The translations under genes were made by a program, and so were the position numbers. Positions 18,291 to 27,868 of a DNA stretch of 64,000 nt are shown piece after piece. This DNA comes from Paraburkholderia dilworthii (GTDB lineage: Bacteria > Pseudomonadota > Gammaproteobacteria > Burkholderiales > Burkholderiaceae). Location: positions 1-64,000 of the forward strand of contig NZ_AWZT01000026.1 of NCBI RefSeq assembly GCF_000472525.1, given 5' to 3'. The notes under the pieces were generated by a model that had not been told where the DNA came from, did no database searches, and worked only from the letters and a program-made list of their open reading frames with translations. The number at the start of each line of letters is the position of its first letter. Positions within the stretch are counted from its first letter, which is position 1.

Positions 18291-18404
18291 CCAGGTCACG
18301 ACCAGATCGGGACGCGTCTGCCTGGCAAGCACGAGCGCCGTGGCGCCATCGAACGCCCACACAACCCGGCCATCCATTTGCAGGACCGCCACAACGCCAA
18401 GCGT
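18291..18404 (-). pseudogene. response-regulator receiver fragment
   Basis: A minus-strand stretch reads VVAVLQMDGRVVWAFDGATA followed by LVLARQTRPDLVVT, the alpha1-beta3 part of a receiver domain ending just before the usual D-W-M-M-P phosphorylation site. Beyond it the homology stops. With the kinase fragment at 15724 it suggests a dismantled two-component gene. The remainder of 18218-18790 shows nothing else. Confidence 0.45.
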
Positions 18405-18790
18405 CCCGGCTTCCCGTGCTGCGGCTCGAATTGCGGCCCTTCTATCGGGGTGGGGCAGTTTTTGGACCTGTCGCCAACGCTTTGTGACTAGCTGCCCGAC
18501 AAGCCGCGTTGCAAGGGTTCCCAAATGGAGAATACCCCGACGAAGCGAACCGAGGTCAAACGAAGGCCGAAATCCTGCTCATCAGGGGGCACACTCCCCT
18601 GATTCATGCGCAGACTGAAATGCGTCTCTTAAGAAAAGTTGGACGGTGCCGTTAGTGCAGTTGGGCAAACCCGGAGCGATCCGGCGACGCAAAACTATAG
18701 GGGCTCCCTCACCGGAGTTTGCCAGTTGCCCGCCGTACCCACGGCGGGCCAATCGACGGCGGGTATGGAAGTACCGCGTCAGGAGGCTAC

Positions 18791-19660
18791 ATGAGAAGAA
18801 ATCGGGAAAGGGGCGCTGTCGGGGCTTTAAGGACTGTCGGCGCAATCGACTCGGCGATAAACGCGAGGCTCCTACATCGCACGGCGATCTGTCTGAGACG
18901 TTCCGGCGTGACCGCTGCACTGTTGGCCGGTTGTCTGCAGGGCAACGCGTTCGCGCAAAGCGCGGCGACCAGCCTCGTCGTGCCGTCCTACTTTAATGCG
19001 ACCAGAAGCATCGCGAACTGGAATACCCTGACGGCCACGGCCCGCAAGGTGCCGACCACTGCGATCCTGAACCCCGACAACGGGCCCGGCGCGACGCACG
19101 ACCCCAACTATGCGGCCGCCGTCGCGAACCTCCACGCCGCAGGCGGCAAAGTGCTGGGCTATATTTCCACCCGATATGGAAAGCGCTCGCTGTCCGCGGT
19201 CGTCGCCGATATCAATGCTTTTGCCGGGCTGTACAAGATCGACGGTTTCTTCATCGACGAAATGACGACCGACAGCAAGATATCTCACATTCAGTTTTAC
19301 CAGTCGATTTACAACTACATCAAAGGAATGAACGCGGCTTATTCCGTAACGGCGAATCCGGGCACGGACATGGCCGAACTGTATGCGAGCTTGCCGACCG
19401 CCGACCAGTTCGTCGTGTTCGAAAGTACCGCGAAGAGCTACGCAAAATATCGACCGATGAGCTGGCAGGCGGGCTATGCCAAGAGTCGCTTTGTGCATAT
19501 GGTGTACGGCGCCACCGCCGCTCAGTTGCCTGGCATCGTTCAATACGCGAAAACACATGGCGCTGGCGGCGTGTATGTGACTTCGCTGTCCGGCTCGAAC
19601 CCCTATAAGGCGCTGCCGCCCTACTGGAACGACGAAGTTGCGGACGCAATTGCGCCGTGA
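18791..19660 (+). CDS. exported spherulation-specific family 4-like protein
   Basis: ATG 18791 follows AGGAGG by four bases, so I reject the longer in-frame start 72 bases upstream. The 289-residue product has an N-terminal region with a hydrophobic stretch ending in GNAFAQS (export signal with a long basic lead of about 40 residues). A TIM-barrel-like domain follows, containing VPSYF, ILNPDNGPG, GKVLGYISTRYG, KIDGFFIDEM and the YSVTANPG and GYAKSRFVHMVYG blocks, the pattern of the spherulation-4 family. The conserved acidic pair in FFIDEM suggests glycoside-hydrolase activity, but the substrate is unknown. This family is common in fungi and slime moulds and patchy in bacteria. Confidence 0.75.
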   Translation: MRRNRERGAVGALRTVGAIDSAINARLLHRTAICLRRSGVTAALLAGCLQGNAFAQSAATSLVVPSYFNATRSIANWNTLTATARKVPTTAILNPDNGPGATHDPNYAAAVANLHAAGGKVLGYISTRYGKRSLSAVVADINAFAGLYKIDGFFIDEMTTDSKISHIQFYQSIYNYIKGMNAAYSVTANPGTDMAELYASLPTADQFVVFESTAKSYAKYRPMSWQAGYAKSRFVHMVYGATAAQLPGIVQYAKTHGAGGVYVTSLSGSNPYKALPPYWNDEVADAIAP

Positions 19661-20921
19661 CACATGCTCAACTCGCCGAGGCGTAAGCCAGTCGTAGTAC
19701 GTGGGCGAGTTTGTCGATCCGCAGTCATTTTGATGTCCGAGCTGCCTGCGTGGTTGGCAACGATGCGGAGTTGACAGGCGAACGACGGAACCACCCTGAC
19801 CACGAGCGATGCAATTCATTGATACCGCGTCTTGCGACGCGGATCAACCAACATGATCCACAATTTCGCCGGTGCCTCTGAACAGAGTGAATCGGAGAGA
19901 TCAATGAAAAAGAACTTTGTCTCGCGGTAGCAGGCGTCCTACTGCTTCCTGCCCGCGCGCAGCCCCACCTGCCTGGACGGAAGACGGGACATCGAAGCAC
20001 GAGACAACGAACGTTCGATCTGGTTGCGAGTATTAGGTCCAGCTGAATAAGACGCCAGCCAGCAGGCGTGCCCGACTGATCGGCCTCTGCATGCAAGGAA
20101 AAGGTTATCGCTATAGGCAGGTAAGCTGACTTTCAAGGGAAGAGCCAGCGTTTTGTGGGCTTTTCTTGTTTCTGTTCAGACGGCTCATCGCTGACCTCGG
20201 CTCAGCGCTGGACCGCTGTGACCTTCGCGGTAGCCCCGGCCGTGCAAAGATTTTGGGACCGCCTGGCGCGGCCTGATCAACGTCAACAGCTCGGCGCGTT
20301 AAGTTGGACAAAGTTCGCAGCATGAACTGTGTGCTGCCTGGATGAGATCGTGCCGCGAAACAGCCATCAGCGTTCCATTCATCGAGCCGCGCCGGCGTGT
20401 GACGACGTCAATATCGGCTTCGCTTGGGCGGTCATGGTCGTGAGCGGCACACTCTCCCGGCCCACGGTCAATTCGACGGAGCTTCAGTGAAATGATCGGG
20501 GCCGTGCCTCCGGCAATGCGTTGGAGCCGATGTCGCAGGCTGCCAAGCAGGTCCAGCAGCCGCACGAAACTCGCCTCACGTCCAAGTGTTCGATCTGCTC
20601 GATAGGTTGCGCGCGCTGTGTTTCGGCGTCTCGCACATTCATCTGCCAGAGGACGCCACGGACGGCGTCGTGCAGCCGGGCAGTGAATTCATCGTTGCTC
20701 CATGGCGCCGCCTGACTGGCCGTCTGGCTCGCGCCTGAACTTTTCTTCCGAACTCCACGATCAGCCTGACGTTGTCAGGCTGCAGGTGCTGCGCCGGATT
20801 GACGCGAATCAGACAATTGTGACCCTTCACCGCAACTCCCGCACGGAAAAGTAGGCGTTGCGGTCGCCGGATCGCGGGCCGGCTCATGCCTAACTGGCAC
20901 TAACACCCGGGGCGCTACTTC
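19661..20921. other. 1.2-kb region with only broken frames
   Basis: No intact gene is supported. At 19904 ATGAAAAAG followed one frame over by LCLAVAGVLLLPARAQ looks like a signal-peptide gene destroyed by indels. Around 20520-20720 a minus frame (NDEFTARLHDAVRGVLWQMN) and around 20720-20850 a plus frame (DQPDVVRLQVLRRIDANQ) read like protein but have no start, extent or family. Confidence 0.35.
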
Positions 20922-22460
20922 TCATTCCTTGCCGGCCGGCGCAGAGTATTCAGCCGTCGGAGACACCGCATGACGCACCGCGACCTTGTTGCGGCCGGTC
21001 GCCTTGGCGTTGTACAGCGCCTCGTCAGCCGCCTTGATGACCGTTCTAACATCGGCGTCCTGATCAGGAGTCCAACTCGCCGAGCCGATGCTCGCCGTCA
21101 CGCGCCCGTGCTCACTTGATGAGTGCTCGATGGCCAGTTCACTGATGGCGAGCCGAATCTTCTCTGCGATCATGGTCGCGCCGTCGGGCGACGTGTCGGG
21201 CAGCACAACAATGAACTCTTCACCGCCATAACGGGCAGCCGTGTCCGCCGGCCGCCGGATATTCTCGCCAATGCATCGCGCCACCGCAGTGAGCGTATCG
21301 TCGCCCGCCTGATGGCCGTATGTGTCGTTGTAAGCCTTGAAACGGTCGATATCGACAAACAGGAGCGAGAAGACGCTTCGCGCGCGCTTCGCCCTGCGCC
21401 ACTCGTTCTCGAGAATCTCGCCAAGTGTGCGGCGGTTGTTAAGGCCCGTCAGGCTGTCGGTTCTCGCGAGCAGTTGCAACTCTGACTCGGCGCGCATGCG
21501 TCGGTGCAGCTGCGTTCCGAGAACGAATGAAAGCGCGACGAAACCCAGCGCGAAGACAGCCATGAGGGTGCCGATTTTCACGGTGCGCCGGCGCCACGCG
21601 GCATAGATATCCGGCTCTGCTTCAGCGACCATGATGATCAGCGGCAGCGCGGAGAAGTTGCGGAAGTAATAGAGCCGGCGCACGCCGTCTATCGACGAGG
21701 TGTCCGAGAAGCTGCCTTCGGGGGCGGACTGGAAGTGCCGGAAGGTGCTCGCCTTGCTGATGTCGCGCCCGATCACCTTCGGATCGTAAGGTTGCCGCAT
21801 GATCATGAGACCGTTGCTGGCAATCAGCGAGATTGCACCGTGCGACCCGAGCGACAGCCCGGCAAAGAGCTCATGGAAATAGTCAAGGTTGATGGCCATC
21901 AGCACAATGCCGGCGAACGAGCCGTCACGATTCGATACCCGGCGGCTCAGTGCGATGCTGGGCGACCCGTTGCGCAGGCGGGAGTGAAACGGTGCGCTGA
22001 CGTAGAGCCCCGCGTTGGGGTTGTCGCGATGGACCTTGAAGTAGTCGCGGTCGGCGAAGTTGCCCTTGCGCGGCGTATCGTTCCCAGCGTCGATGATGAT
22101 GTTGCCTGAGGCATCGAACACAAGCATCGAACCCAGATTTTTTGCGGCCGTGGCGCCGTCGAACAGCAACTGATTTCGCAGATCAGGCGGCAAAGCCATC
22201 ACTTTCGGATTGCCGAGTCCGGCGACAACAGTCTGAAGGGAAAGCGAATACAGCTCGAAATTGCGCTCGATGTCGCGCTCGGCGATCAGCGCGACGTTCC
22301 GCGACGTTTCACGGGCCCGGTCCATTGCGTCCTGCCTGCTCTGGTACAGGGAAAGTGCGCACAGCGACACCATGACGAGAGCGATTGCGAAGCCACCATA
22401 AAAAATGGCGCGGGGCCCCAGGAGCCATCGGCGAAATTTATTGTTATTGGACAGTGGCAT
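20922..22460 (-). CDS. membrane diguanylate cyclase with extracytoplasmic sensor
   Basis: This 512-residue enzyme is predicted to make cyclic di-GMP from GTP. It has transmembrane segments at about 18-38 and 295-316 flanking a periplasmic dCACHE-type sensor with FADRDYFKVHRD and GAISLIASNG. A cytoplasmic GGDEF domain spans about 330-490. The active site is intact as GGEEF (412-416), and the inhibitory site RPAD (403-406) lies five residues upstream, so product inhibition is likely. The start has AAGG six bases upstream and follows the resolvase remnant by three bases. The sensed ligand is unknown. Effects on the Tad pilus in this window are possible but not shown. Confidence 0.88.
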   Translation of the reverse strand: MPLSNNNKFRRWLLGPRAIFYGGFAIALVMVSLCALSLYQSRQDAMDRARETSRNVALIAERDIERNFELYSLSLQTVVAGLGNPKVMALPPDLRNQLLFDGATAAKNLGSMLVFDASGNIIIDAGNDTPRKGNFADRDYFKVHRDNPNAGLYVSAPFHSRLRNGSPSIALSRRVSNRDGSFAGIVLMAINLDYFHELFAGLSLGSHGAISLIASNGLMIMRQPYDPKVIGRDISKASTFRHFQSAPEGSFSDTSSIDGVRRLYYFRNFSALPLIIMVAEAEPDIYAAWRRRTVKIGTLMAVFALGFVALSFVLGTQLHRRMRAESELQLLARTDSLTGLNNRRTLGEILENEWRRAKRARSVFSLLFVDIDRFKAYNDTYGHQAGDDTLTAVARCIGENIRRPADTAARYGGEEFIVVLPDTSPDGATMIAEKIRLAISELAIEHSSSEHGRVTASIGSASWTPDQDADVRTVIKAADEALYNAKATGRNKVAVRHAVSPTAEYSAPAGKE

Positions 22461-22463
22461 TGT

Positions 22464-23030
22464 TTACCTTGTCTTGTCAGGGCGCTGCAACAGAAGCCCG
22501 AAAAGTGTGGACCGATGAATGCCCAGCAGCGTCGCGATTGCCTGCATGTTGATATTCCCTTCGTCGGCGAGGCAATAGGCGTGCTGTAGTTGTGCCGGCG
22601 TGAGCGCTGGTTTACGGCCGAACTTCGTGCCGCGCGTCCTCGCTGTGCCATGGCCGCCGCTTGTGCGCTCAACGATCAGACCGCTCTCGAATTCTGCCAT
22701 GCCGCCGCGCGGCGTCAACACCATGCGGCTAGCATTCGTCGTCGTATCGGCCCACGACTCGGCGAGGCTGCGCAGACCGCCGCCGGCGTCGCGGATGCGC
22801 TCAACGATGCCCGGCGGATCGCGGATGCTACGAGCGAGCCGATCGAGGCGCGTCACAGCAATCGTGCCACCGGCGCGCAGGTGATCGAGTTGTGTACGCG
22901 TGCGGCGGGTGCCGATGACTTTCTCGGCGACAACCCGCCCACACCACGCGGGACGCAACTGCGCTACGTGGCTGCACAGGCTCTAGTCCTGCGCCGAAAC
23001 GCGGGCGTAATCTATCAGGAAAGCGCTCAT
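22464..23030 (-). pseudogene. serine resolvase/invertase remnant
   Basis: From ATG 23030 the minus strand reads SAFLIDYARVSAQD, then an in-frame TAG, then QLRPAWCGRVVAEKVIGTRR. The catalytic-domain landmarks VTRLDRLARS and FGRKPALTP and a Hin-type helix-turn-helix (IATLLGIHRSTLFGLL) follow. Ser10, the nucleophile position of the family, falls in ARVSAQD. The premature stop and several unusual substitutions (for example RDPPGIV) mark it as inactive. It is probably the resolvase of a lost Tn3-type transposon. Confidence 0.75.
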
Positions 23031-23078
23031 CTCGCAGGCGAGTCATAGTCCGCAGCGGTCGCTCGGGCGATCCAAACG

Positions 23079-24350
23079 TCAAAGTTGCGAATCGAGCAGC
23101 GCGACAGCGCGGTCCAGCAGCTTTTCGAGGAGTGGACGGCGGCGCCAGTCGTCGAGCGAAATGCGTTTTGCCTGGGCGACGTCGCGATCGAAAATCGCCG
23201 TTTGCTGGCGCGCGAAATCCCGGTCGTAGATGTTCAGGTTCGCTTCGTCGTTGAGCTTGAACGAGCGGCTGTCGAAGTTCGTCGAGCCGACCGACACCAG
23301 ATACTCGTCGACGATAAGCAGCTTGCAGTGGAACATCGTCGGCTGATATTCGTACATATCGATGCCCGCCGCGAGCAGGTCGCCCCAGCATGCGCGCGAC
23401 GCCTCGCGCACCGTGTGGGCGTCGATGCGCTTGCCGGGCGTAATGACGCGAACCTTCACGCCGCGCTTCGCCGCCTCGACGATCGCATTGATCGTCAGCT
23501 TGTCCGGTACGAAGTACGCGCTCGACAGGTGGATGGAATGCGTCGCGGCGGTGATGGCCATCAGATACATCAGTTGCATGTCGTCGCTGCCGCCCGAAGG
23601 CGAGCTGCTGAACATGTGCGCGAGGCCGTTGCCGGCGGCGTCGATCTCCGGAAAGTAGTGCGAGCCGTGCAGCACGTTTCCTGTCGCCTTGACCCAGTTG
23701 TCCATAAAGACGGCCTGCATCTGTCCGACGACCGGACCTTCGACGCGAAAATGCGTATCGCGCCAGTGCTTCTCGTCCTGCGCGTGCCCGGCCCATTCGT
23801 CGGCGATACCCACGCCGCCCGTAAAGCCGATGCGTCCGTCGATCACCAGCAGCTTGCGGTGCGTGCGGTCGTTCATGCGGCCGAGACCGGTCCAATGCGG
23901 TTTGTGATACTGGATGACCTCCGCGCCCGCGTCGCGCAGCATCCGGAGATAGCGCTTGTCCATCTTCGACGAACCGACCCAGTCGAGCAGCACATGCACG
24001 GCGATACCCGCACGCGCCTGGTCCGAGAGTGCGCGTGCGATGTCCTCGCCGATCGCGCCGGACCAGTAAATGAAGGTTTCGAAGGTGATCGTGCGCTGCG
24101 CCGAGCGGATGCCTTCCAGCATCGACGGAAAGATTTCGTCGCCGTTGACGAGCACCTCGAAGCGATTGCCTCCGACGACGGCCGGGCCGAGCAGCAGCCC
24201 CATCGAGCGGATGAATTGCGGATCGTGGCTGGCGTACAGCCGCTCGATCTTGTGCTCGATCTTCTTCTCGCCGCTCGTCAGATTCGCGATGAGAAGCACG
24301 ACGACGAGCGTGACTGCAACAGTGAGGACAATCAGGGCAATCGTCGACAT
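23079..24350 (-). CDS. cardiolipin synthase-like phospholipase D protein
   Basis: A 423-residue membrane-anchored enzyme with one N-terminal helix (IALIVLTVAVTLVVVLLIA) and two phospholipase-D motifs, HRKLLVIDG and HCKLLIVDE, each followed by the usual conserved block (GFTGGVGIADEW and SVGSTNFDSRS). Such proteins condense phosphatidylglycerol, or phosphatidylglycerol with phosphatidylethanolamine, to cardiolipin. ATG 24350 with GAGG six bases upstream is preferred to ATG 24374. It is monocistronic. The exact lipid reaction is not determined by sequence. Confidence 0.85.
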   Translation of the reverse strand: MSTIALIVLTVAVTLVVVLLIANLTSGEKKIEHKIERLYASHDPQFIRSMGLLLGPAVVGGNRFEVLVNGDEIFPSMLEGIRSAQRTITFETFIYWSGAIGEDIARALSDQARAGIAVHVLLDWVGSSKMDKRYLRMLRDAGAEVIQYHKPHWTGLGRMNDRTHRKLLVIDGRIGFTGGVGIADEWAGHAQDEKHWRDTHFRVEGPVVGQMQAVFMDNWVKATGNVLHGSHYFPEIDAAGNGLAHMFSSSPSGGSDDMQLMYLMAITAATHSIHLSSAYFVPDKLTINAIVEAAKRGVKVRVITPGKRIDAHTVREASRACWGDLLAAGIDMYEYQPTMFHCKLLIVDEYLVSVGSTNFDSRSFKLNDEANLNIYDRDFARQQTAIFDRDVAQAKRISLDDWRRRPLLEKLLDRAVALLDSQL

Positions 24351-24469
24351 GCGCGGGCCTCGCGTAGCGGACATTCGTCCGGAACCGTTAGTGTACGAGC
24401 GTTCCGGACGGCGGATGGATCAATGCTTATCTCAGCGCTTCGCCGGGATCCAGCCTTAGCTTTGCGCCA

Positions 24470-24648
24470 CCATCGCGACGAAGATCATGATGGCAGTGCC
24501 GGAGGAAATCCGCGAGACGAAGATCATTCCGCAGATCCCGGTCGGCCGGCTCGGGTGGCCGGACGAAGTTGCCGCACTCGCGCTTTATCTGTGCTCGCGC
24601 GAAGCCGGCTTTGTGACCAGAGCCAACATCGCGATCAACGGAGGGTAA
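24470..24648 (+). pseudogene. acetoacetyl-CoA reductase (PhbB-like) C-terminal fragment
   Basis: The frame TIATKIMMAVPEEIRETKII to IPVGRLGWPDEVAALALYLC and AGFVTRANIAINGG is unmistakably the last 55-60 residues of a PhbB-type short-chain dehydrogenase. The nucleotide-binding and catalytic parts are gone. It lies 600 bases from a PHB depolymerase gene, so a rearrangement of PHB genes may have passed through here. Confidence 0.8.
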
Positions 24649-24700
24649 CACCTGCAGTGAACCCGAGAGATCCGCAACCGAGGTTCCCTCGAGCGAAGCA

Positions 24701-24847
24701 GTGGCAATCGTCGTAGGTTCATTCGCGCTGGTGACGACAACAGCGTTCGTCGCTGCTCACTATCACCGGAAGCAAATGCGCCGACAACTGCTTGGACGGC
24801 TGGATTACCATCACGACTGGTCGGACCAGAGCAGCGCCCGGCATTGA
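24701..24847 (+). CDS. possible 48-residue one-span membrane peptide
   Basis: From GTG 24701 the frame gives MAIVVGSFALVTTTAFVAAH, a hydrophobic segment, then a basic, histidine-rich tail (YHRKQMRRQLLGRLDYHHDW). The ribosome site is weak. The amphipathic, basic-tail layout is protein-like, but I know no family. It may also be a chance frame. The remainder of 24649-25251 holds only a 67-codon frame at 24907 without a ribosome site. Confidence 0.3.
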   Translation: MAIVVGSFALVTTTAFVAAHYHRKQMRRQLLGRLDYHHDWSDQSSARH

Positions 24848-25251
24848 ATCTCTGCGCTCACCCCCTGTTGTTGCGGTATGGGGGTGATCGTATTGATGCC
24901 TGAATGGAGGGGCACACGCATTTCGTCAAGGAACGGGCAGTTCCTGCGCGGCCGTTCCTGGATTCTGCTGGTCAATCAGAAAAAATCCCTGAAGCCACGC
25001 TGAACAAGTGGCTAAATCAGCGGGATGTCGGCGATTTGAAACGTTCAACGGACCAGCTTGAGTGTCTCAACGTGAACCGCCAACTGCAACCGGCCGCTCG
25101 TGAATGACCGCCCAAACGGGGCATCGCCCACTTGCTGACATGCATCCCACTGTGAGTCATCTATCAGCCCGCACGTTTATCCCGTTAGCGGACGGGCTTC
25201 CTTTGCATTCTGAGCGGTAGCAATCGCAAGTGTACGGATGAGCGGACCGCA

Positions 25252-26352
25252 TCATCGCCGCTGTGGATGCTCATGAAAGAATCGCAGCATTTCGGCACTC
25301 GCGTCCGGACCGGCAGGATCCGTATAGCTGCCGCGTGCATTGCCGCCTGCCCACGCGTGCGGTGCCCCGTGAATCGTCCACAGCTCGGCGTCGACACCGT
25401 CCGGGGAAGCCAGCCGCGAGACGGTACAGGCCCGTCGGCCAGCATCGATCCGACGCGACTCGCTGCCGTCATGCGGTGCCTCAAAGCCTTGCACGAGCTG
25501 TGTGGCGTTACTTATGTGAACCGTGGCATCCGCATCGCCATGAAAGACGATGATGGGCCGCTTCGGTGACGACGCTGTCCCTTGCTTCGAAGGCCGGGCC
25601 TCTCTGCGGCGCCTGCCGCCTTTCATCGCTGCGAGCGCAGAAGGAAGATCATGCGCGCATCCCGCAGGAAGACCCGAATGCACGCCCGCGGCCGCATATA
25701 GCTCCGGATACTCGGCGATCATGATTGCCGCCATTGCGCCGCCTGCGGACAGGCCGGCGACATACACGCGGGCAGGATCGACGTTGTGGGCGGCGATGAT
25801 TTCGCGTGTTATGCCTGCGATCAGCGACGGCTCACCGCGTTCGCAATGTTGATCATCGGGTTTGAACCAGTTCCAGCACTTCGATGGATTGGCCTGCTGC
25901 GGCTGCACCGGATAAGCGACAAGAAATCGATGCCGCTCAGCAAGTACGTTCATCTGCGTCCCTGCCGCGAAATCGTCGGCGTTCTGTGTGCAGCCGTGCA
26001 GCATCACAATCAATGGCAGCAGCTCGCCGGTGCTCCCGGCCGGCACATACAACCGATATTGGCGGCGGCCTGCGGCGTTCGAATACGCGTGCGTGCCGAA
26101 ATATCCTCTGTCTTCGACGTCAATATGCGGTTCCCGCGCGTTGAAGGTTGCGGCTTCCTTTGTCGTCGGCGCTTCGAACGGAAAGGTAACGGCTTCCGGC
26201 GTTGCGACCCACGACGCCCTTCTGTTCACGGCGCCATCTGTCTTCCCTCGCAGTGTGCGTTGTATCGCTTTTGTAGCTTCCGCCGGGCCGCGAGTACGCA
26301 GCACAGTCATTGCTTCGCGCATCGAGTTCAGGAAACCTTCATCAAGTTTCAT
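25252..26352 (-). CDS. esterase PHB depolymerase family protein
   Basis: A 366-residue alpha/beta-hydrolase of the esterase/PHB depolymerase family. ATG 26352 gives the family's conserved start MKLDEGFLNSMREAMTVLRT; the upstream open frame is antisense to the next gene and is rejected. The nucleophile is Ser202 in GLSAGGAM, the oxyanion region is MLHGCTQ (117-123), and the acid and base lie in HGDADATVH and HGAPHAWAGG. No signal peptide is seen, so action on intracellular polyester or another acyl ester is more likely than secretion. It follows the ribbon-helix-helix gene by 43 bases on the same strand. Confidence 0.85.
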   Translation of the reverse strand: MKLDEGFLNSMREAMTVLRTRGPAEATKAIQRTLRGKTDGAVNRRASWVATPEAVTFPFEAPTTKEAATFNAREPHIDVEDRGYFGTHAYSNAAGRRQYRLYVPAGSTGELLPLIVMLHGCTQNADDFAAGTQMNVLAERHRFLVAYPVQPQQANPSKCWNWFKPDDQHCERGEPSLIAGITREIIAAHNVDPARVYVAGLSAGGAMAAIMIAEYPELYAAAGVHSGLPAGCAHDLPSALAAMKGGRRRREARPSKQGTASSPKRPIIVFHGDADATVHISNATQLVQGFEAPHDGSESRRIDAGRRACTVSRLASPDGVDAELWTIHGAPHAWAGGNARGSYTDPAGPDASAEMLRFFHEHPQRR

Positions 26353-26395
26353 CTTAATTGTCCAGTTTGGAGGTTGCGTATTGGGCGTCGCGCAG

Positions 26396-26821
26396 CTAGT
26401 GGATTCTGTCCGCGAGCGCTGTCTTGACGGCGGCCGAGGCGTGAAAGGCTCCCAGCACCACGATGCTTTCGATGGTCGCGAGCGCGAGTTCGGGCGTGAC
26501 GTCGGCAGCAATGCTGGCCAGTCCCAACACCTGAATGGTGAGACGCTGGTGCGCGGCACGAACCGCCTCAAGCTCTTCCCGTGAAAAATGCTGCAGCCCG
26601 AGCACAAGCGCGCGACGGCTCACCGTTTCCCTGACAACCTGCGCGTGCAGCGCGAGCTGGTTGCGAATAGCGGTTCGTATCAGGTCAGTCCGGTTCGAAT
26701 AGAAGCCTTCCTGCACGAGCAGATCTACTTGCCCGAGATCAACGGGGCCGAGGTTGATCGTGATTTTTTCCGACTCGCCGCCCTTCGGGCGGGTGATATC
26801 AAGTGATGCGGTTTTTTCCAT
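26396..26821 (-). CDS. ribbon-helix-helix (CopG-like) regulator
   Basis: This 141-residue protein has a ribbon-helix-helix DNA-binding part (EKITINLGPVDLGQVDLLVQ to FYSNRTDLIRTAIRNQL, about residues 19-60), followed by a C-terminal domain with VLGLASIAADVTPELA and VLGAFHASAAVKTALADRI. ATG 26821 is preferred because the upstream six codons lack a better ribosome site. It precedes the PHB depolymerase gene by 43 bases in the same direction, a pairing I know from Burkholderia genomes, so it probably autoregulates the pair. Confidence 0.75.
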   Translation of the reverse strand: MEKTASLDITRPKGGESEKITINLGPVDLGQVDLLVQEGFYSNRTDLIRTAIRNQLALHAQVVRETVSRRALVLGLQHFSREELEAVRAAHQRLTIQVLGLASIAADVTPELALATIESIVVLGAFHASAAVKTALADRIH

Positions 26822-26969
26822 TTTCCATCCTAAGGCCATCCCATTGGATGGTTATAGGCCAAATTTCATCGCACCGCAACATTTGATATTTGCTGTCCCG
26901 TGACTCTCTCGTGATCCGGTGAGTTCTTATATGATCCGCAAGGCTCGACGGGCCAAGCTGTTTCGACGG

Positions 26970-27140
26970 AGGCCATGCACGCATGTGCGTACCTTCGCCC
27001 GGTGGCTCGCGCCGCTGCGCGCGTGTGAATGGGTGGTCCATGCGGAGCGCCCCTTCGCCGGACCCCGAGGCCGTACTCGCATATCTGTCGCGCTACACGC
27101 ATCGCGTGCCCATCTCCAACCAGCGACTCATCGCGATCGA
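26970..27140 (+). pseudogene. IS91/IS801-type transposase fragment
   Basis: CEWVVHAERPFAGP in one frame continues one frame over as EAVLAYLSRYTHRVPISNQR and LIAID, the highly conserved core of Y2 rolling-circle transposases of the IS91 family. The shift coincides with a run of four C residues near 27066, where three would keep the frame. Only about 55 residues survive and both element ends are missing. Confidence 0.75.
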
Positions 27141-27361
27141 TCCCATTGCGCCTCGTCGATCTTCGAGAAACCATGTCGCTGATAAAAACGGTTCGAGTCG
27201 CTATTGCGTACTGCACCTACCTTGACGAGGGTTGATCGCGCATTCGCGTCCGCAACGATGGAGCCGAGCACAGCAGAACCCATCCCCTTTCCCTGATATT
27301 GCCGAGCGATGTACAGATGCTCCAGTACAGTCGTCGCAACGCTTTTCTCGACGCCACGAGC
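27128..27361 (-). pseudogene. second GNAT domain fragment, in frame after acetyltransferase
   Basis: Reading straight on after the TAG of the next gene, in the same frame, the minus strand encodes ARGVEKSVATTVLEHLYIAR, then QYQGKGMGSAVLGSIVADAN and NSDSNRFYQRHGFSKIDEAQ. This is motif A and motif B of a GNAT acetyltransferase, ending at TGA 27130-27128. It has no start codon of its own and lacks the N-terminal half. Its last residues overlap the IS91 remnant on the other strand, so an insertion probably trimmed it. Confidence 0.7.
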
Positions 27362-27868
27362 CTAACCGACAAGCCTGATGGACAGGTGTATCTCGTCGTG
27401 GTATCGCCCACCGACAATCATAGAATTGCGCTCGATCCCAAATTGCTCGAATCCAAGCGACGTGTAAAGACCTATCGCGACGGCATTATTTGCGTTGACC
27501 GTCAGGTTCACCTGTGCAATGTCTGATGCGGCGCGGGCGAAGGCGAGAACTTCGGTGAGGAGCACCCTGCTAACGCCACGCCCCCTCATGTCCGGCGCTA
27601 CATAGACACCCCAAATGAACGCCTTGTGTTTAAGCTTCTGCGGGCTTTCGCGCCCGAGTCCCGCAATCGCTATGAGACGGGCGCCTTCGAAAGCGCCGAA
27701 GACACCGTGGTCGCTGCGCATTGCCAATTGATTCACGACGCGATCTAGCGAACGATCCACCTCCTCTTCATAGCTCGATGCGAACGATTCTGGCGAGTCT
27801 CTGAGTCCGGCGAGACGGAGCGACTGAAAGGATGGCGCATCCGAGGCGCTGAGTGGGCGAATAAGCAT
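27362..27868 (-). CDS. GNAT family acetyltransferase
   Basis: A 168-residue N-acetyltransferase with acetyl-CoA motif A in GVYVAPDMRGRGVSRVLL and motif B in NNAVAIGLYTSLGFEQFG. ATG 27868 has AAGGA about ten bases upstream; a TTG three codons earlier is less likely. The C-terminal YHDEIHLSIRLVG is a normal family ending, so the TAG is its natural stop although a second GNAT domain follows in the same frame. The substrate, a protein N-terminus or small amine, is unknown. Confidence 0.8.
   Translation of the reverse strand: MLIRPLSASDAPSFQSLRLAGLRDSPESFASSYEEEVDRSLDRVVNQLAMRSDHGVFGAFEGARLIAIAGLGRESPQKLKHKAFIWGVYVAPDMRGRGVSRVLLTEVLAFARAASDIAQVNLTVNANNAVAIGLYTSLGFEQFGIERNSMIVGGRYHDEIHLSIRLVG

Noticed and set aside
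24904..25107. 67-codon frame with a helical look
   Set aside because: No ribosome site, no family known to me, and it lies among decayed sequence.
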